Source: Branchiostoma belcheri (Eukaryota; Chordata; Leptocardii; Amphioxiformes; Branchiostomatidae). Taken from it: 64,000 bases of DNA. The translations under genes and the position numbers were made by a program. Shown piece by piece: positions 1 to 12,384 of this stretch. Each line of letters opens with the position of its first letter. The stretch's first letter is position 1. The stretch is from contig NW_017804043.1 of assembly GCF_001625305.1 (NCBI RefSeq), positions 44,304-108,303 of the forward strand, written 5' to 3'. The notes under the pieces are model-generated. The model searched no databases, was not told the DNA's origin, and worked only from the letters and a program-made list of their open reading frames with translations.

Positions 1-286
1 TAGCTTTAAACAATGTTAAGAGTTAGATGTTTAAGGGTTAGGTGTAACAAGTCGTTCGGTGTAATGTAGCCAGCTGCCGCCGCGCCGCGTGCCTGCGAAG
101 CTGGTGTGTTACGCCGAAAGGCGGTTATACCGGCTATACAGATACAGATACAGATATACCGGCTATACAGATACAGAAGCTGGTGTGTTACGCCGAAGGG
201 CCGTTATACCTGCTATACAGATACAGAAGCTGGTGTGTTACGCCGAAGGGTGGTTATACCTGCTATACAGATACAGAAGCTGGTGT
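1..286 (+). mobile_element. 3' end of a non-LTR retrotransposon with 50-bp tail repeats
   Basis: The first bases match the last codons of a LINE-like reading frame seen more fully near 31,333-31,420 (ending ...SLDSFKQ). A GC-rich linker follows (ccgccgcgccgcgtgcctgc) and then about 3.7 copies of a 50-bp unit that begins agaagctggtgtgttacgcc and ends near atacagatac. The left edge is cut by the window. The unit is not a multiple of three, so all three frames stay open through it and give spurious ORFs of up to about 88 codons. The same linker and unit recur at 23.5, 31.4, 52.7, 53.1 and 57.6 kb. The link to a LINE is inference from the conserved junction at several copies. Confidence 0.6.
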
Positions 287-540
287 GTTCCACGAGTGTA
301 CGTGTGTTCCGTCGTGTGCATTTTGTATCACACGTAATATTAGCTTCTTTTGTTTTGCTTGAGACCTTTTGACCGCGGAAATGTGTCACCTTACCTTGCA
401 CAAGCAGCTATAGAGAAAGATAGCCTTAACGGTTAGAGTCTGTTGTAAATGCGCGTATAGAAGTTGTTACCCCCCCTCCCCAAGTCAACTATATTTCCCT
501 TTTGCAAACCGTGTCACTTGTGACATTTCATAACCTGTAC

Positions 541-740
541 AAGGCACGGCAAATGGCTGGAAAAATAGTAGAAATTGGCCAAAGTAACGGGAATAGTATA
601 CCAGGGGAGTTGGCCGGCCAGAGAGGGTACATTTTGCGACAAATTGTACTCTCTAACGGATCAACTCCCCTGGCATGTTATCTTTCTATTTGACCAATTT
701 CTACTCTTGCCAGCCGCCTCCCAAAGCCTGGTAGAGGCTA
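541..740. mobile_element. Palindromic MITE, family B, degenerate left arm
   Basis: The two arms are inverted repeats. The left arm has ggctgg...gtagaaattggcc and the right arm has ggccaatttctactc-like sequence ending ccaaagcctggtagaggcta. The terminal sequence tagcctctaccaggctt is clear only on the right. There is no coding capacity. Better copies lie at 1202-1386, 16,358-16,533 and 40,169-40,372, the last two with 9-bp target duplications. Confidence 0.6.
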
Positions 741-745
741 GCATT

Positions 746-1200
746 TTTAAGACACTGTACAGAACACCTTAGAGGCATGCATATGCCTCATTTCAAAGCT
801 TCCGTCTTTTTACAGATTGAATCTTATGCGACGTTTTCCTGACCTAGAACTTTGCGTGACTCCAACTTTGCTTGCACTGCACTCTAGAATGATATGTAGC
901 CTGCGGTAATCTTATTTTGCGTCATCGGAAATTGGCATTAGAACTACAGAAAAGACCAGCCAATTACAGCTCGTTGATTCATGCAGTAATAGTAGAAGTA
1001 AAGTCTACTTTGATGTTGACCGTGAGATTTAAGCTGCGTTACACAAGGCTGTTGCTTGCATAGTAAAGTTAGCCCCTACACAGTATGCTGCCTAGATAGG
1101 AATAATACTTGTAGATGGCTAGTTGAATGTGTGTGAACCTAAACACCCTGAAGTGAAGACATTGGTACCACTTGGTACCATTTGCGAGAGGTGCATTTGC
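746..1200. other. Intergenic stretch without recognised feature
   Basis: I see no conserved coding, RNA or repeat signal here beyond short AT-rich runs. Confidence 0.4.
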
Positions 1201-1201
1201 T

Positions 1202-1386
1202 TAGCCTCTACCAGGCTTCGGGGGGCGACTGGAAAGAGTAGAAATCGACTAAATAGAGAGATAACATGCCAGGGTGCGGCAAACTACTGTGCTCTCTAGC
1301 GGACCAACTCCCATGTCATGTTTTATCTCTCTATTTTGACCGATTTCTACTCTTCCCAGCCGCCTCCCGAAGCCTGGTAGAGGCTA
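1202..1386. mobile_element. Palindromic MITE, family B
   Basis: Both ends are intact: tagcctctaccaggcttcgg on the left and the complementary cctggtagaggcta on the right. The arms pair for about 90 bases through the gtagaaat and aactccc segments. No 9-bp direct repeat is visible at the flanks; the right side runs into a TA dinucleotide tract at 1387-1402, which may have rearranged. A solo fragment of the right end lies at about 1460-1488. Confidence 0.65.
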
Positions 1387-1489
1387 ATATATATATATAT
1401 ATGCCTTATTTCAAAGGTTCCGTCTTTTTTGCAGATAACAGACTGAATTTCATACGACCAGCCGCCTCCTGAAGTCTGCTAGAGGCTAT

Positions 1490-2207
1490 AGTAAAGTAGC
1501 GAGTTGGACAGCACCTGCTAATGCAGTAAATCAAATCGTAGCGCAGCTGGCTTGACGTTGACATTGACCGATGAAACCCAGGGTAAAATTGATGAGTGAG
1601 TCTCTGCAATGTTTACATTTTCAACCGACAGAACAACGGCCAAAAAGACCTTTAGAACAACCCATACATCTATCTTCTTCCTGTCTTATCCTGTCTACAA
1701 GAGAGTAGAAACCTTAAGCTGTTGAAAAATGATCTTTTAGTTATATAGGGGACTCTTAGTCTAATGATCCACTCTCTGATCTCTATCCAGCTTGTCGAAA
1801 CGGAAGTCATAATTAAGTGCTTGTAGCTTGTCCTGTGCGGGCTCATTTGTAGAAATATAATTTTCTGAGACCAGCTGCCTCAGAAGTTGTTAATACTTGC
1901 TTCCTGTCAAGTTTCAAACTTGAGGCACACACTTTTTTGATGTAGCGGAACTGCGCCTTCCTGCCACATTACAAAAGATCTTTTCTACGCGATTAGCCAG
2001 AGGACAAGAGACTATTGTGTTTTTTGCACGTGTTTGAATTTTGACAAAGCGGCAGATATTGTGTCACTCAGAACTGGATAGTCCACCTGTTTATGTGGCT
2101 TCAGGTTCAAAAGAAAATGATATGCCTCTGAGCCAATCGCATAAGCCTTTGACCTCCGCTTCCGGTTGGTGGTTTTGAGAAACTGTCTTGTGTACAACTT
2201 TTTGAAA
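1490..2207. other. Intergenic stretch without recognised feature
   Basis: No gene, RNA or repeat family is recognised. Short ORFs here have no protein-like composition. Confidence 0.35.
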
Positions 2208-2735
2208 TTGAGTTTTCATAGACCTCCATTCATACATCTTATAAACAACGTTGCAATTGTTCGTTTGCATTGTAAGGCAATAGGAGACAGTAGGAAATGA
2301 ATCTTACTTTGTAGATAGACAATATGAAAGGTTTGTATTAGTTGAATTTTCGTAGACAACCATTCATATTTCATGTAAACAACGTCGCTATTGTTCATTT
2401 CCAATAAGGCAATAGGAAATGATCCTTAATTTGTAGATAAACAATATAAAAGAGTTGCATTAGTTGAATTGTCATAGACTTCCATTCATATATCGTGTAA
2501 ACAACGTTGCTATTGTTCGTTTCCAATGTAAGGGAATAGGAAACTGTAGGAAATGAACCTTAATTTGTAGATAGACAATATGAAAGAGTTGCTTTAGTTG
2601 AGTTTCCACAGACCTCAATTCATACATCGTGTAAACAACGTTGCTATTGTTCGTTTTCAATGTAAGGCAATAGAAAACAGTAGGACATGAACTTCCCTTT
2701 GTAGATAGACAATATGAAAGAGTTGCATTAGTGTA
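2208..2735. repeat. Tandem repeat, about 130 bp x 4
   Basis: Copies begin near 2213, 2347, 2470 and 2602, each with a variant of catagacctccattcatac, then gtaaacaacgttgctattg, then gtagatagacaatatgaaag. Spacing is 123-134 bp and copies differ by scattered substitutions. The 62-98 codon minus-strand ORFs inside it are an effect of the repeat and look non-coding. Confidence 0.75.
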
Positions 2736-2941
2736 TTCAGCGGGTATAATAGAGAATGAAAGACACACAGTTGTTTGACTATACTGTACTTGTGTCTACC
2801 ACCTGGTCTCTAGGTTATTTTTCCAAACGAAAGGCTTTCAGTAGTGCCACCTGCGTCCTGTGTCTATTTTCTTCATGTCCCTTGTCAATGAGTGGAGACT
2901 ATAAACAAGTTTGAATTTAGCTCATAAATTGAAGTAAAAGG

Positions 2942-3050
2942 GTGTTCGGCAAAGAACCAGGAGGTCCCGGGTTCGAACCCTGCCATGTCACCGATGTAGT
3001 GCCCTTGTGGAAAGGACTTGTATCTGATTTTTTCCTTGTAGGTTATCATC
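2942..3050 (+). mobile_element. tRNA-derived SINE fragment (3' tRNA half)
   Basis: A canonical pol III B box, ggttcgaaccc, sits at 2970-2980 between a short T-stem and a 3' acceptor-like strand ccatgtcacc. The matching 5' acceptor strand and D-arm are absent, so this is no complete tRNA. The sequence after it (gtagtgcccttgtggaaagg) resembles the body of tRNA-related SINEs found in many aquatic animals. The family assignment is inference. Confidence 0.4.
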
Positions 3051-4059
3051 ATAATTCTATGCGAGTGCGGACTCTTTTAAGCTTTCCCATTATGGCATCA
3101 AGTATAAATTACATTTTACCTTCACGTCAACAAATCAAAATATTGTAATTGTATGTGTTAAACAATCTCTAATAGTGAATCTTCATGTCTTGCCCCTCTG
3201 CTTGTTCTTGGTATCTTCAATGCCCGTTTGAACCCGACTTTGACTACATTCCAGTTGATGTCCTTTCGATTGTGGGTTCTCCACTTAAGTTATAGGCTGA
3301 TGCCACGTAGTTGAGATTCCATTGAAATTTGCTATCTACAAAGTACTTTTGCCCTGGTATAAGACTGTCGTCGAGTAAAAAAGCTAAATATTGGATAAAA
3401 TAGCCATTTGCTAGAGGGTTCGGAGTAACAAAGATTTCTGGTCAAGTTATACATGGTTGGTGAATCGACCTCGGCAACTTGCAGATATGATATACCAGCA
3501 TCAAAAATCATTAATGTAAATCGGCAATTTAGGTCATACACATCGACTGTTGCTTTGCACGTGTTTGTAAATTCCTAATCATCACACACGCAAATGGAAT
3601 GAACGTTAAAGATGCCACACTCACCAGGTCACAGTAATCAAAAATGTAATCAGTAATCAAAAATTTGCGAAATGTAATCTGTAATAAAAAATGTTAGGAA
3701 ATGGACAATGGATAATGGATACAACTTACCTGTTCTTTTTTACTGACTTTTTGGCCGATATTCTTGACGACAGGAGTCAAGAACGTGCAACAATGTCCAG
3801 GCCTCTGCACGCTGTCTTGAAGTTCAAATCTGAGATGAGAGTAGCTCTGCAGGAACGAAGCTGATGGTCTGTTGTCTCGGCGAGTCGTGTTGAAGCTTTG
3901 TTCTGCACCTGGTGCTCTTGCCGTTGTTTATAAAGCCCGTGTTTCAGACATGTGATGTTCTCTGTGCATGGCATTGGAGTTGGAGCATCCGTGGCGTTCG
4001 TCACGAAAAGACAACACAGTGTCAAGACCATCCACTCTCCGTCATAAGCCTTGCACAAT

Positions 4060-4330
4060 CTAGGTCTATTTGACCCTCTAACTAATCATGGAAGATAGTG
4101 GGCAAGTTTGTTACCAATTTTTTCTCAATGATGACATGTTTACGTCATGATTTCATACTTTCCAGGTCTCTCTGACCCTCTAAGTGATAAGACAAGGACA
4201 ACTGGGAGAAAATGTTACCAATTTTTGTCTCAATGTTGCTGACTTTGCGTCACGATTCCATACTTCTCAGTGCTGTTTGACACCGTAAATGCTACAACAA
4301 GATAACGGGGCGATAGTGTTGCCATTTTTT
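4060..4330. repeat. Tandem repeat, about 105 bp x 2.5
   Basis: Copies start near 4063, 4167 and 4272 with tctatttgaccctctaa-like sequence, followed by gttaccaattttt and a tgacgtca-like segment. It lies in an otherwise featureless region (3050-5750), where I recognise no gene. Confidence 0.6.
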
Positions 4331-5757
4331 TCGGCGTCCTTCATTTGCTTGAACATCTTCGCAGACGAGTTTTGATATCATAAAATTGTAGAAGACATCT
4401 TTAACCCGACTAAAACATAGGAATGTAAATGATCTGTGAATCTTGTTCTGTTGCTGGAAGAACATTATTTTCATCCACATGTACTGTACTTTATTGAACC
4501 CAGAATATGTATGGTTCATAACCATGTTATGAACTAGATATTTCTTACATTGGTGTTCTTGGTGTATTGTCTCCAATCTCTGGAATTCCACAACAAGTCG
4601 GTCATCATGACCTCCCTAACTGACGTCATCTTTAGAACGTTCGATCGAACCTGTACGTTTCGGAGCTCAGAATCACAGTGTGATGACGTAGGTTAAGTCT
4701 CGTAGCCATAGATTGGACAGTCTAACCTCCTTGGATAGACTCATCGTAATTTGTGACAGCATTGACAATGAAGGTCTGATGTGCATCTTTAGGTACAGGC
4801 ACGTATGGGCAACACGGGACAATTGTGTAATACATGGAGGTTACAAATAATTTTTAAGAGGTTAAGTTTATTATTGCAACTACGTAATAAAAAAAAACTA
4901 TATACATGTCCGAGGGCTAATTGCAGGTACAAACAGGATGTATGGAAAAAGAAACTACAGTGAAAGGAAGGACTACGTCTGACATTATACTACCTTGTAC
5001 AACATACGTAGTACTAGTTTTCCTAGGGTTGACTTTTGAGGAAGTGGAAGGGAATTTAGCCAATTCTTCTATCTATCATGTGGGTTCTTTAAGAATATAT
5101 TATAAAGCAACGCCAACCACTATATGTCAATAATCAATAAAGAAATATCAACGTAGGAACTAAACTAAAAAAAAATCAGTAACACCATAATATATCGATG
5201 AAGCAATGCCAACGTAGGAAGCATGAATCTCAGAAAGCGCCCCCCCCCCCATGCCATGCTTTTGAGTTTATTGGGAACCTCACTTAGCATACAGTAGCTA
5301 TTCCTGCTGTGGTGTGTGCGAAACAATGTTTGTATAGTAAGCAGTTAAGTGTGATTTAACTTTAAAAATGTATATGCTATGCTGAAGAAAAAAATCCCCT
5401 CGTTCTGTGTCTATCCTGCTATCTGCAGTGGCATGCCAAGAGTGTTCAAGAGTTGGCCAAGGTTGCATAATTTTCTTTCAGACCAATGGTTGTTAAGAAT
5501 CTTGTCATTGCGACCTTTCACATCCTGCTTTCTAGGAAAACGATTTTGATCTTTTATCTGTAGATCTGTTAATTTCTCGATGTGATACTATCGTGTAATG
5601 CCTTCCATTGACATTGTTATAATATAGATATCAAATTAAACAGAGTATACATCATTGGGAGGTAATAACCATGTACTCTATATAACACAGTCATACAAAC
5701 AATGAACGAAGCAGAACCGTTTCTAGGTAGGCCAAACACGACTCCTGGAACAGCTAA

Positions 5758-5871
5758 TTTCCAAGCAGATCTTTTGGTGGCTGCACAGACAATGGTAACT
5801 GTCTGGCTAATGGGTACTGCCTGACCAATTTAATACTCTCTTTTGCAGCCACCGAAAGATCTGCTTGGAGA
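5758..5871. mobile_element. Palindromic MITE, family C
   Basis: The inverted arms read ccaagcagatcttttggtgg on the left and ccaccgaaagatctgcttgg on the right, about 28 bp long, around a short AT-rich centre. A second copy is at 11,884-12,026, and isolated ccaagcagat ends occur near 44,690 and 56,392. No transposase is present. Confidence 0.6.
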
Positions 5872-5879
5872 TTTGGATG

Positions 5880-7005
5880 ATGCCCCTTTGGCTCGATGGG
5901 GCAAAACGTGGTTCTCATCTATAGATTGTGATTCCAAGAAAGGCGGATGCCCCACAGTCATGACAGTTGGCTAGTAGGATGACAAATTGTCACACAAAGG
6001 AGGTTCTTTCCTATAGATTGGTTGGTAAATTTTGTATTTGCTGGGCTGCACGTGTTAGCTATTATCAAATATGAAAGAATATGACAAGGGACAAACTATT
6101 AATAACATGCCTTTTAACGGACATTTGAACTTCTAACGTTGCTTTTTCACGTCGTGATTACCAAAGCTCGTACTACACAAATTCAAACATCTGTTTTATT
6201 TTACCTATTCTTATTGTTGGCAAGTGTGGTTAAGTGGCGTCAGAATCAGATAAATGACTGTATCTACTCAATCAATCTTTATTGTTTCCTGGACCTTATT
6301 ATGTATCTGGTTTGTAGTTGCACATATGTCCGTTGGTTATCTTTTTTGTGCCATACTCTGGATGTATTCTTTGATTACCAAATGTGATAAAAAGAACGAT
6401 AACAAACATTTATTGCATTATGATCTGGTTATCCTTACTGTTTGAGATAGCGAGTTTTCTCCGACAGTCAGGATGTAGGCCTCGAGGCCTTTATCTATTT
6501 ATTATCTATGTATCTAAAAAGTATGTATCTATATAATGTCCCACAGGACACAGTGAACGATGGATTGAGCACCTCACTCAGTCATAATGGAGACACATAT
6601 AGCCACGTTCTATTGTCCTCTACTGTCTCTGGAGAATACTTAACGGAAGTACCTTTATTGTAAGGCAGACATCGGCTGCTTTACGCGCGTGGGTAAGGAT
6701 GTGCACTGAAAGTAAGGCAAAGGTCGTCGCAATCGCGTGCAGCAAGCCTCTGGCAGGATCTGGAGTGTTCGAAAATGTCAAATTTCTATACGGTTAATTT
6801 TTGGACGTTTGTTGGCAGGAAGGAAAAATTGACCATCAAATAAAGAAAATGTGCAGAGAAAGCATAAGGCAAAGGGCTGGATGTTCCAAATTCTGTAGAA
6901 AGAGGACTATTTCTGAAAATGTCTGTTGATAAAAAAAGAGGTCAGCCATTTTGTCCAGAACGGAATATTATTGAATGTCCCAAATATTGTAACTTGCGTA
7001 ACACA
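5880..7005. other. Intergenic stretch without recognised feature
   Basis: AT-rich sequence. ORFs of 62-82 codons around 6139-6445 overlap in different frames and show no domain or splice-site logic. No gene is called. Confidence 0.35.
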
Positions 7006-7130
7006 TTAATCAATCAATCAATCAATCAAACGGTTTATTTGTGGGAAAAAAAGCAAGAACTTGTGGCCGTTGGCTAAATTGTGTCTTGCTGTACAATTTG
7101 ATTATTAAGTTATTAAATTTGATTATGAAG
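7006..7130 (-). mobile_element. LINE-like 3' tail
   Basis: Read on the minus strand, the sequence runs through cacaaataaaccg and ends in a (TTGA)n tail at about 7009-7030. This is the typical end of a non-LTR retrotransposon whose tail is a simple repeat. No reverse transcriptase coding remains nearby. Confidence 0.45.
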
Positions 7131-7548
7131 TTATTAAATAAAATCTATATCATTATACATTAAATACCTAAAAATAACAGTTTCAAGTTCAACATTAAAA
7201 CTAACAATTATAGACATATATGAAATACTATATATATGATTAACATACATATATGATTAACATGCACATGTATGTCGTTTTTAATAGTAGCGTTACCAGC
7301 ATCACTCTTCAGTAACGGTACAAGGAGTCTCCGTGCACAAAATTCAACTCTAAACTGACATCTGATAATTCCTGCATGGTAAATGTAGGACAGTACATAC
7401 AATACAGAAACTACACCTTAGTCAGTGTTAGAAATTCCGCTTTCCAAACTACATCATATCCTCTTGTAGTTTAGATTAATTCCTAACATTGTTATGTAAT
7501 AGACGCTGTGTGTTATACAATCGTTGTGCAATAAAGGTATCGGGTGCG

Positions 7549-7636
7549 GCAAATTGTACTCTCTAGCGGACCAACTGGCATGTTATCTCTCTATTTGGCA
7601 ATTTCTACTCTTCCAGTCGTCTCCTAGTAGAAGCTA
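7549..7636. mobile_element. MITE family B, right half only
   Basis: It matches the right arm of the 1202-1386 copy from gcggcaaattgtactctcta to the degenerate terminal gtagaagcta. The left arm is missing. Confidence 0.55.
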
Positions 7637-7998
7637 GGTCATGATGCGTAGCCATGGATAGAAAACGAACGAGAACGACAAAAGCTGCAGACGAGTCGTC
7701 TGCTCTCATGGTGACAATTCACATGGCTATACATCTTCTGTGAGACTACAGGAAATCGCTTCCACATGTTTTATAGCTGTACGCAACACTGGCTGGATAC
7801 CTGCCAGAAGAATGGCTTTTAGATTTGCCTAAGCCTCCGGCACAGAGCCAGAACTGTCCTGGCACCAGAATGTCTCAGCAGCCAGGGGGAACATCGAGGG
7901 CCTTGCGTGAGGAACAATGGCATGAGGCCTACGGAAAAATATGTTGTGTTTGCTGTTTCAGTCTTGAAAAAAATATGGTCGGTAGCTAGGGATTATCT

Positions 7999-8049
7999 TT
8001 CTTTCTTTCTTTCTCTCTTTTTCTTTCTCTCTTTTTCTTTCTTTCTTTT

Positions 8050-8113
<64 letters not shown>

Positions 8114-8140
8114 TTTTTCTTTCAATCTTTCTTTCTTTTT
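7999..8140. repeat. (TTTC)n microsatellite
   Basis: About 130 bp of nearly pure ctttctttc repeat. It creates a Ser/Phe/Leu-rich pseudo-ORF on the plus strand and a Lys/Glu/Arg-rich one on the minus strand; neither is a gene. Confidence 0.95.
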
Positions 8141-8289
8141 ATTAGACTTTGGCAATCTCCAGTGAACCAACTCATACAATGCAGTTTAACAAAGTAAATC
8201 TTGCATGAGGACACAAAGGTGTTGATGTCAATGTTGAGAAACCGATTGTGCAACATTTCTTCACTCAGGTGTCAGATCATCGAGCTAGG

Positions 8290-8425
8290 AATGGTCAATC
8301 AGCTCGAAAAATTTATGTCCCATGCAGGGGTCAACCCAAAAAAGGTAAGGATAGGTTTGGCAGTTTTTTCTAGGGTCGGTCGGGAAACAGGAAACACAAA
8401 ATTTTTTCCTAGGCCTGAACAGACA
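8290..8425 (+). repeat. Dispersed repeat with ggtcggtcgggaaaca core
   Basis: The core tagggtcggtcgggaaacag, followed by aaacacaaaattttttccta, recurs at about 11,310-11,375, inverted at 55,080-55,160, again at 55,450-55,505, and decayed near 60,500-60,575. Upstream bases (atgcaggggtcaaccc) are also shared with the 55.1 kb copy. Confidence 0.5.
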
Positions 8426-8504
8426 GGCAGGGGAAAATCTAGGCCCTCGCGTGATGAACAATGGAATGATCGATGTAGACGTCACCTCTTCCGGGCTGAG
8501 ATCA

Positions 8505-9320
8505 GGGGAGATCTCTATTTTCCTACTGACATGCGGCGTCATGCCAGAATGAGATGCCTTGCACTGACTCCACACATGGGGAATCATATATTAGGCCGTA
8601 TAGATGCCATCATCTGTTTGCCACTGACTTATGATACTAATGTGGCTGAGATCAGTGGAGATCTCTAATTTCCAAGTGACATGCCAGAATGAGATGCCTT
8701 GCACTGACTCCACGGGGAATCATATATTAGGCCGTGTAGACCCCATCATCTGTTTGCCACTGACTTATAATACTAAGGTGGCTGGGATCATGGGAGATCT
8801 CTACTCATTCTGACGGGCCAGAATGAGATGCCTCGCACTCCGCACATGGGGAATCATATATTAGGCCGTGTAGAGTCCATCATCTGTTTACCACTGACTT
8901 ATAATACTATATATTATACTAAGGTGGCTGAGATCATGGGAGATATCTATTTTCCTAGTGACATGCGGCGTCATGCCAGAATGAGATGCCTCGCACTGCT
9001 CAACACATGGGGAATCATATATTAGGCCGTGTAGATGTCATCCTCTGTTTGCCACTGACTTATAATACTAAGGTGGCTGAGATCAGTGGAGATCTCTATT
9101 GTCCTAGTGACATGCCAAACTGTGAGATGCCTCGCACTGACTCCACACATGGGGAACAATATATTAAGCCGTGTAGCTTCCATCATCCATTTGCCACTGA
9201 CAGGTAATACTAAGGTGGCTGAGATCAGGGGAGATCTCTACTGACATGCCAGAATGAGATGCCTAGCTCAGCTCATGGGGAATCATATATTAGGCCGTGT
9301 AGAGTCCATCAGTTGTTTGT
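8505..9320. repeat. Tandem repeat, about 140 bp x 6
   Basis: Each unit contains gaatgagatgcct, then gggaatcatatattaggccg, then gccactgacttataatacta and gagatcaggggagatctct. The gagatgcc anchors fall at 8551, 8691, 8825, 8983, 9123 and 9255. Small indels vary the unit from 132 to 158 bp. Confidence 0.85.
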
Positions 9321-9329
9321 AGCTAACGT

Positions 9330-10190
9330 CTTATTTTAACTTCTTATTTTACAATTTAACATCCAAAACGCGCCTACTAGACTTTCACGATTTAGAGCCG
9401 GCTTTCGTGGGAAAACATCACGTTGAAATTAAACCTGCATCTCACGAATCACCGAGGAATGTTGTTTGATCTAGGCATTACTCCACTGACCTAAAATAGA
9501 GGCCTCCAGGATCTTTAGATACTTAACAAGACGTTCAGCATGCTTCTTTCCGTACGTCATCTTTTGTTCTGCTCTTGAATTGGGCTAGTTGACATTTTTC
9601 TACTCTACTTACGGTAGTTGTCGTTAATTACTTCCCCTTGCATTCTTAGCATCGACTTTTAGCGTTTACCCGTCAATGGTTTTAAAGGTTTTTATGTTGG
9701 TGAAATAATTTCGGTACAAGAAGTCTTGTTGTGACACGGAATTTTTTTTTCTGGATAACCTTTTTCCATATGTTAGCTTTTTTTGCTCATGTTGACCTCT
9801 TCTAGTCAGCTCTACCTTGCATGTTGCTTGGCTGGCTATTGTTCTGAAAGAATGCGGTTAGAATTCTGCTGTCGACAAAGTAGGTTTCGCCACTTTACTT
9901 TGCCACACTGTTGTTCTTTTCAATCGTGTTTGCTACATTCTGATGACGTCAAATCCGTCACTTGACTCAATGGATAACCCTTCGCCATTCCAGGTTAAGA
10001 GTTTTGCGGTTTTGTGACATTCTTGTCTCGGATTCGGTATTTTTCGTTACGTCCTTAGTGGTGATTTTTGAGGGAGGTTGTGTTTGTACAGCCTTCAGAT
10101 ATATCAACACCTGTACCACCTATAAATGTCATAGTGAAGTGGGCGCAAAATTGTTTCGTTGTGAATCGACATTCCTTTAAGGTAGGACCT
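9330..10190. other. Intergenic stretch without recognised feature
   Basis: No recognised gene, RNA or repeat family. Several 60-72 codon ORFs overlap in conflicting frames. Confidence 0.35.
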
Positions 10191-10194
10191 GATG

Positions 10195-10755
10195 TCAACC
10201 CAAAAGGACTTTTAAACCTATTGTGAATTGCAAACAGGTGACAATCCATACTTTCAGTGACTATTTTTGACATTATTGACGTCATGACGAAACACTTGTT
10301 AACTCACTTTACAATTACCCCAAAGGAATGTGGTCTAGGACTTTTAAACTTTGTCTGAATTTCAAACAGTTGACAATCCACACTTTCAGTGACTATTTTT
10401 GACATTTTGACGTCATGAAAAAAAGACTTGTTAAGTCACTACACAATTACCACTAAAACGACTTCCACCCAAAAGAATTTAGTCTAGGTCTTTTAAACAT
10501 AGTCTGAATTTCAAACAGGTGACAATCCACACTTTCAGTATTTGTGACATTTTTGTTGTCACGAAGAACCACTTGTTAAGTCGCTATACAATTACCAGTA
10601 AAAGGACCCCAAAGGAATATTCTCTATGACTTTTAAAGCTAGTCTGAATTTCAAACAGGTGACAGTCCCCTCTTAACTAACTATTTTTGGCATTTTGATG
10701 TCACAAAGAAACACTTGTTAAGTCACTATACATTTACCACTAAAACGACTTCCTT
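10195..10755. repeat. Tandem repeat, about 140 bp x 4
   Basis: Anchors ggacttttaaac-like at 10,207, 10,340, 10,488 and 10,628. Each is followed by tttcaaacaggtgacaatcc, a cattttgacgtca segment and cacttgttaagtcac. The tgacgtca in most units is a full or near CRE motif, though nothing shows it is used. Confidence 0.75.
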
Positions 10756-11880
10756 GGGTAACAGTGAACTTGGTTGAAGGCGTCGACATTCTGTCATCCC
10801 GAAGGATTGTATTTGTTTCTATGCCTGAAAGAAACGATGACGCGCTGGTCTATACCTTTTGGCCTTTATGAAGGAAGGACGACCTTTATTGTACACACAT
10901 ACCCGCTGGGTTTAGTACAGGTCACAACAAAAGATGTTGGGACTACAAGTCTTAAAGTGGACCACCTCATTTGAATGACCTAATGGCAAAGCTGTCCATT
11001 TTCCTTCCTTCCGCTGTTTGAATGTTGTACCTACCTGTAGGACGTTGACCTTCAATGGTAAATGGGTGTTGCCTTTAGGCGTATTGCAAAGAGCCTAAGG
11101 GCTCACCACTAGAATTAATAAATGTAATCACTGTTATGTTTAAATGTCTTCACCATTAGCTGCAGCATGTGCGATTTCTCCATCTATTCGTTCTTTATGT
11201 TGCTAGGACATTTGCGTACACGTTAAATGGCGTTTTAGAATTCAGAGGACTTGAAATTCAGATATCAGATCGAAAATTTTACAACCTTACCAACAGTCCA
11301 TCACAAAAGGCTAGGGTCGGTGGGTTTTGCTAGGGTCGGTCGGGAAACCGAAAACAGAACTTTTTTCTTAGGCCTTACAAGATTTATTATACCTATAAAA
11401 GAATAGTATTCCACCTAGCAATAGTGAAAAATGAGTTAACACCCCCTAGCTCACTAATATGATAATCTATTGGGTTAAAATGTCACTAATATGTGACAAT
11501 TTATTGGGTTAAAAGGACAAACAACGCATTAGCACCATTTTCTTAATTCGTGTTTTGCCCTCTTTTACAAATACTAACTAAATTAATGTGCTAAATAATC
11601 AGGTCAAGTTTTATCATTTCTATAGAGGAATAGTTTACCACCTAACAAAAAGTCTAACACGGTGGTCCGTTGTATACATGTCCTCTGGATGTTACCATGG
11701 TCCAGTCAACACTCATGCTTACCTCCAATGATAGCAACATAGATGCAGAGACGTTCTAATTTCAATTCTCCGCCAGGGGAGCGAAAGATGTGTGTAAACT
11801 GGGGCGCAAACAGCGCTGTCCCTGACGTCAGGAGCAGTGATAGACACTAGCCAGCTGCCCTGTACTTACAGGTGGCCATA
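10756..11880. other. Intergenic stretch with one ggtcggtcggg repeat
   Basis: No gene recognised. A copy of the dispersed ggtcggtcgggaaac repeat lies at about 11,310-11,375, and a short local duplication (tattgggttaaaa twice) at 11,445-11,515. Confidence 0.4.
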
Positions 11881-11883
11881 ATC

Positions 11884-12026
11884 GTCAAGCAGATCCTAGG
11901 GTGGCATAAGACAGTATCAGATTGGCCAGGCAGTAACCATTGACCAGAGGGTCTAATACGCCACCCAAGGGATACTGACTGGCTAATTTGATGCTGTCTT
12001 TTGCCACCCTAGGATCTGCTTGGAGA
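11884..12026. mobile_element. Palindromic MITE, family C
   Basis: The inverted arms read aagcagatcctagggtggc and gccaccctaggatctgctt, around a centre containing two degenerate inverted ctggccaa-like segments. It is homologous to the element at 5758-5871. Confidence 0.65.
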
Positions 12027-12384
12027 TTAAGGCCATACCATCTTGCAATTCAGCCTCCTGGGTGCGAAAAGCTGTCAACCAATAGTATATCTATCAGTAT
12101 ATCTAGTATGTCTATCAATGACATATCATTGAATCTTGATTTGCATGACTTCGCCTAACATCTGAAGCAGTGACTTCAAGATCCAAGAGGGAAGAACGTT
12201 CCAGCTGTTTTTAATTAATTTTTTTTTCAAATTTAGGGGCATCATTTCTTCTTTTTAATGTCAAGGTCAAGGTTTTGGCAGAAAAGAATTTTATTCTAAG
12301 AAAGTTATATTAATTTTGTTCGTCTTCTTTCCTCTTTCTGCGGATGTTAGGATGACCCTATAGACACGTGCCTCGGTAGAAATC

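Noticed and set aside
2942..3000. tRNA gene
   Set aside because: The B box and 3' acceptor-like strand are present, but the D-arm and 5' acceptor strand are missing, so it is treated as a SINE fragment.
7907..8197. Plus-strand ORF rich in Phe/Ser/Leu and the antisense Lys/Glu-rich ORF
   Set aside because: Both are produced by the (TTTC)n microsatellite.
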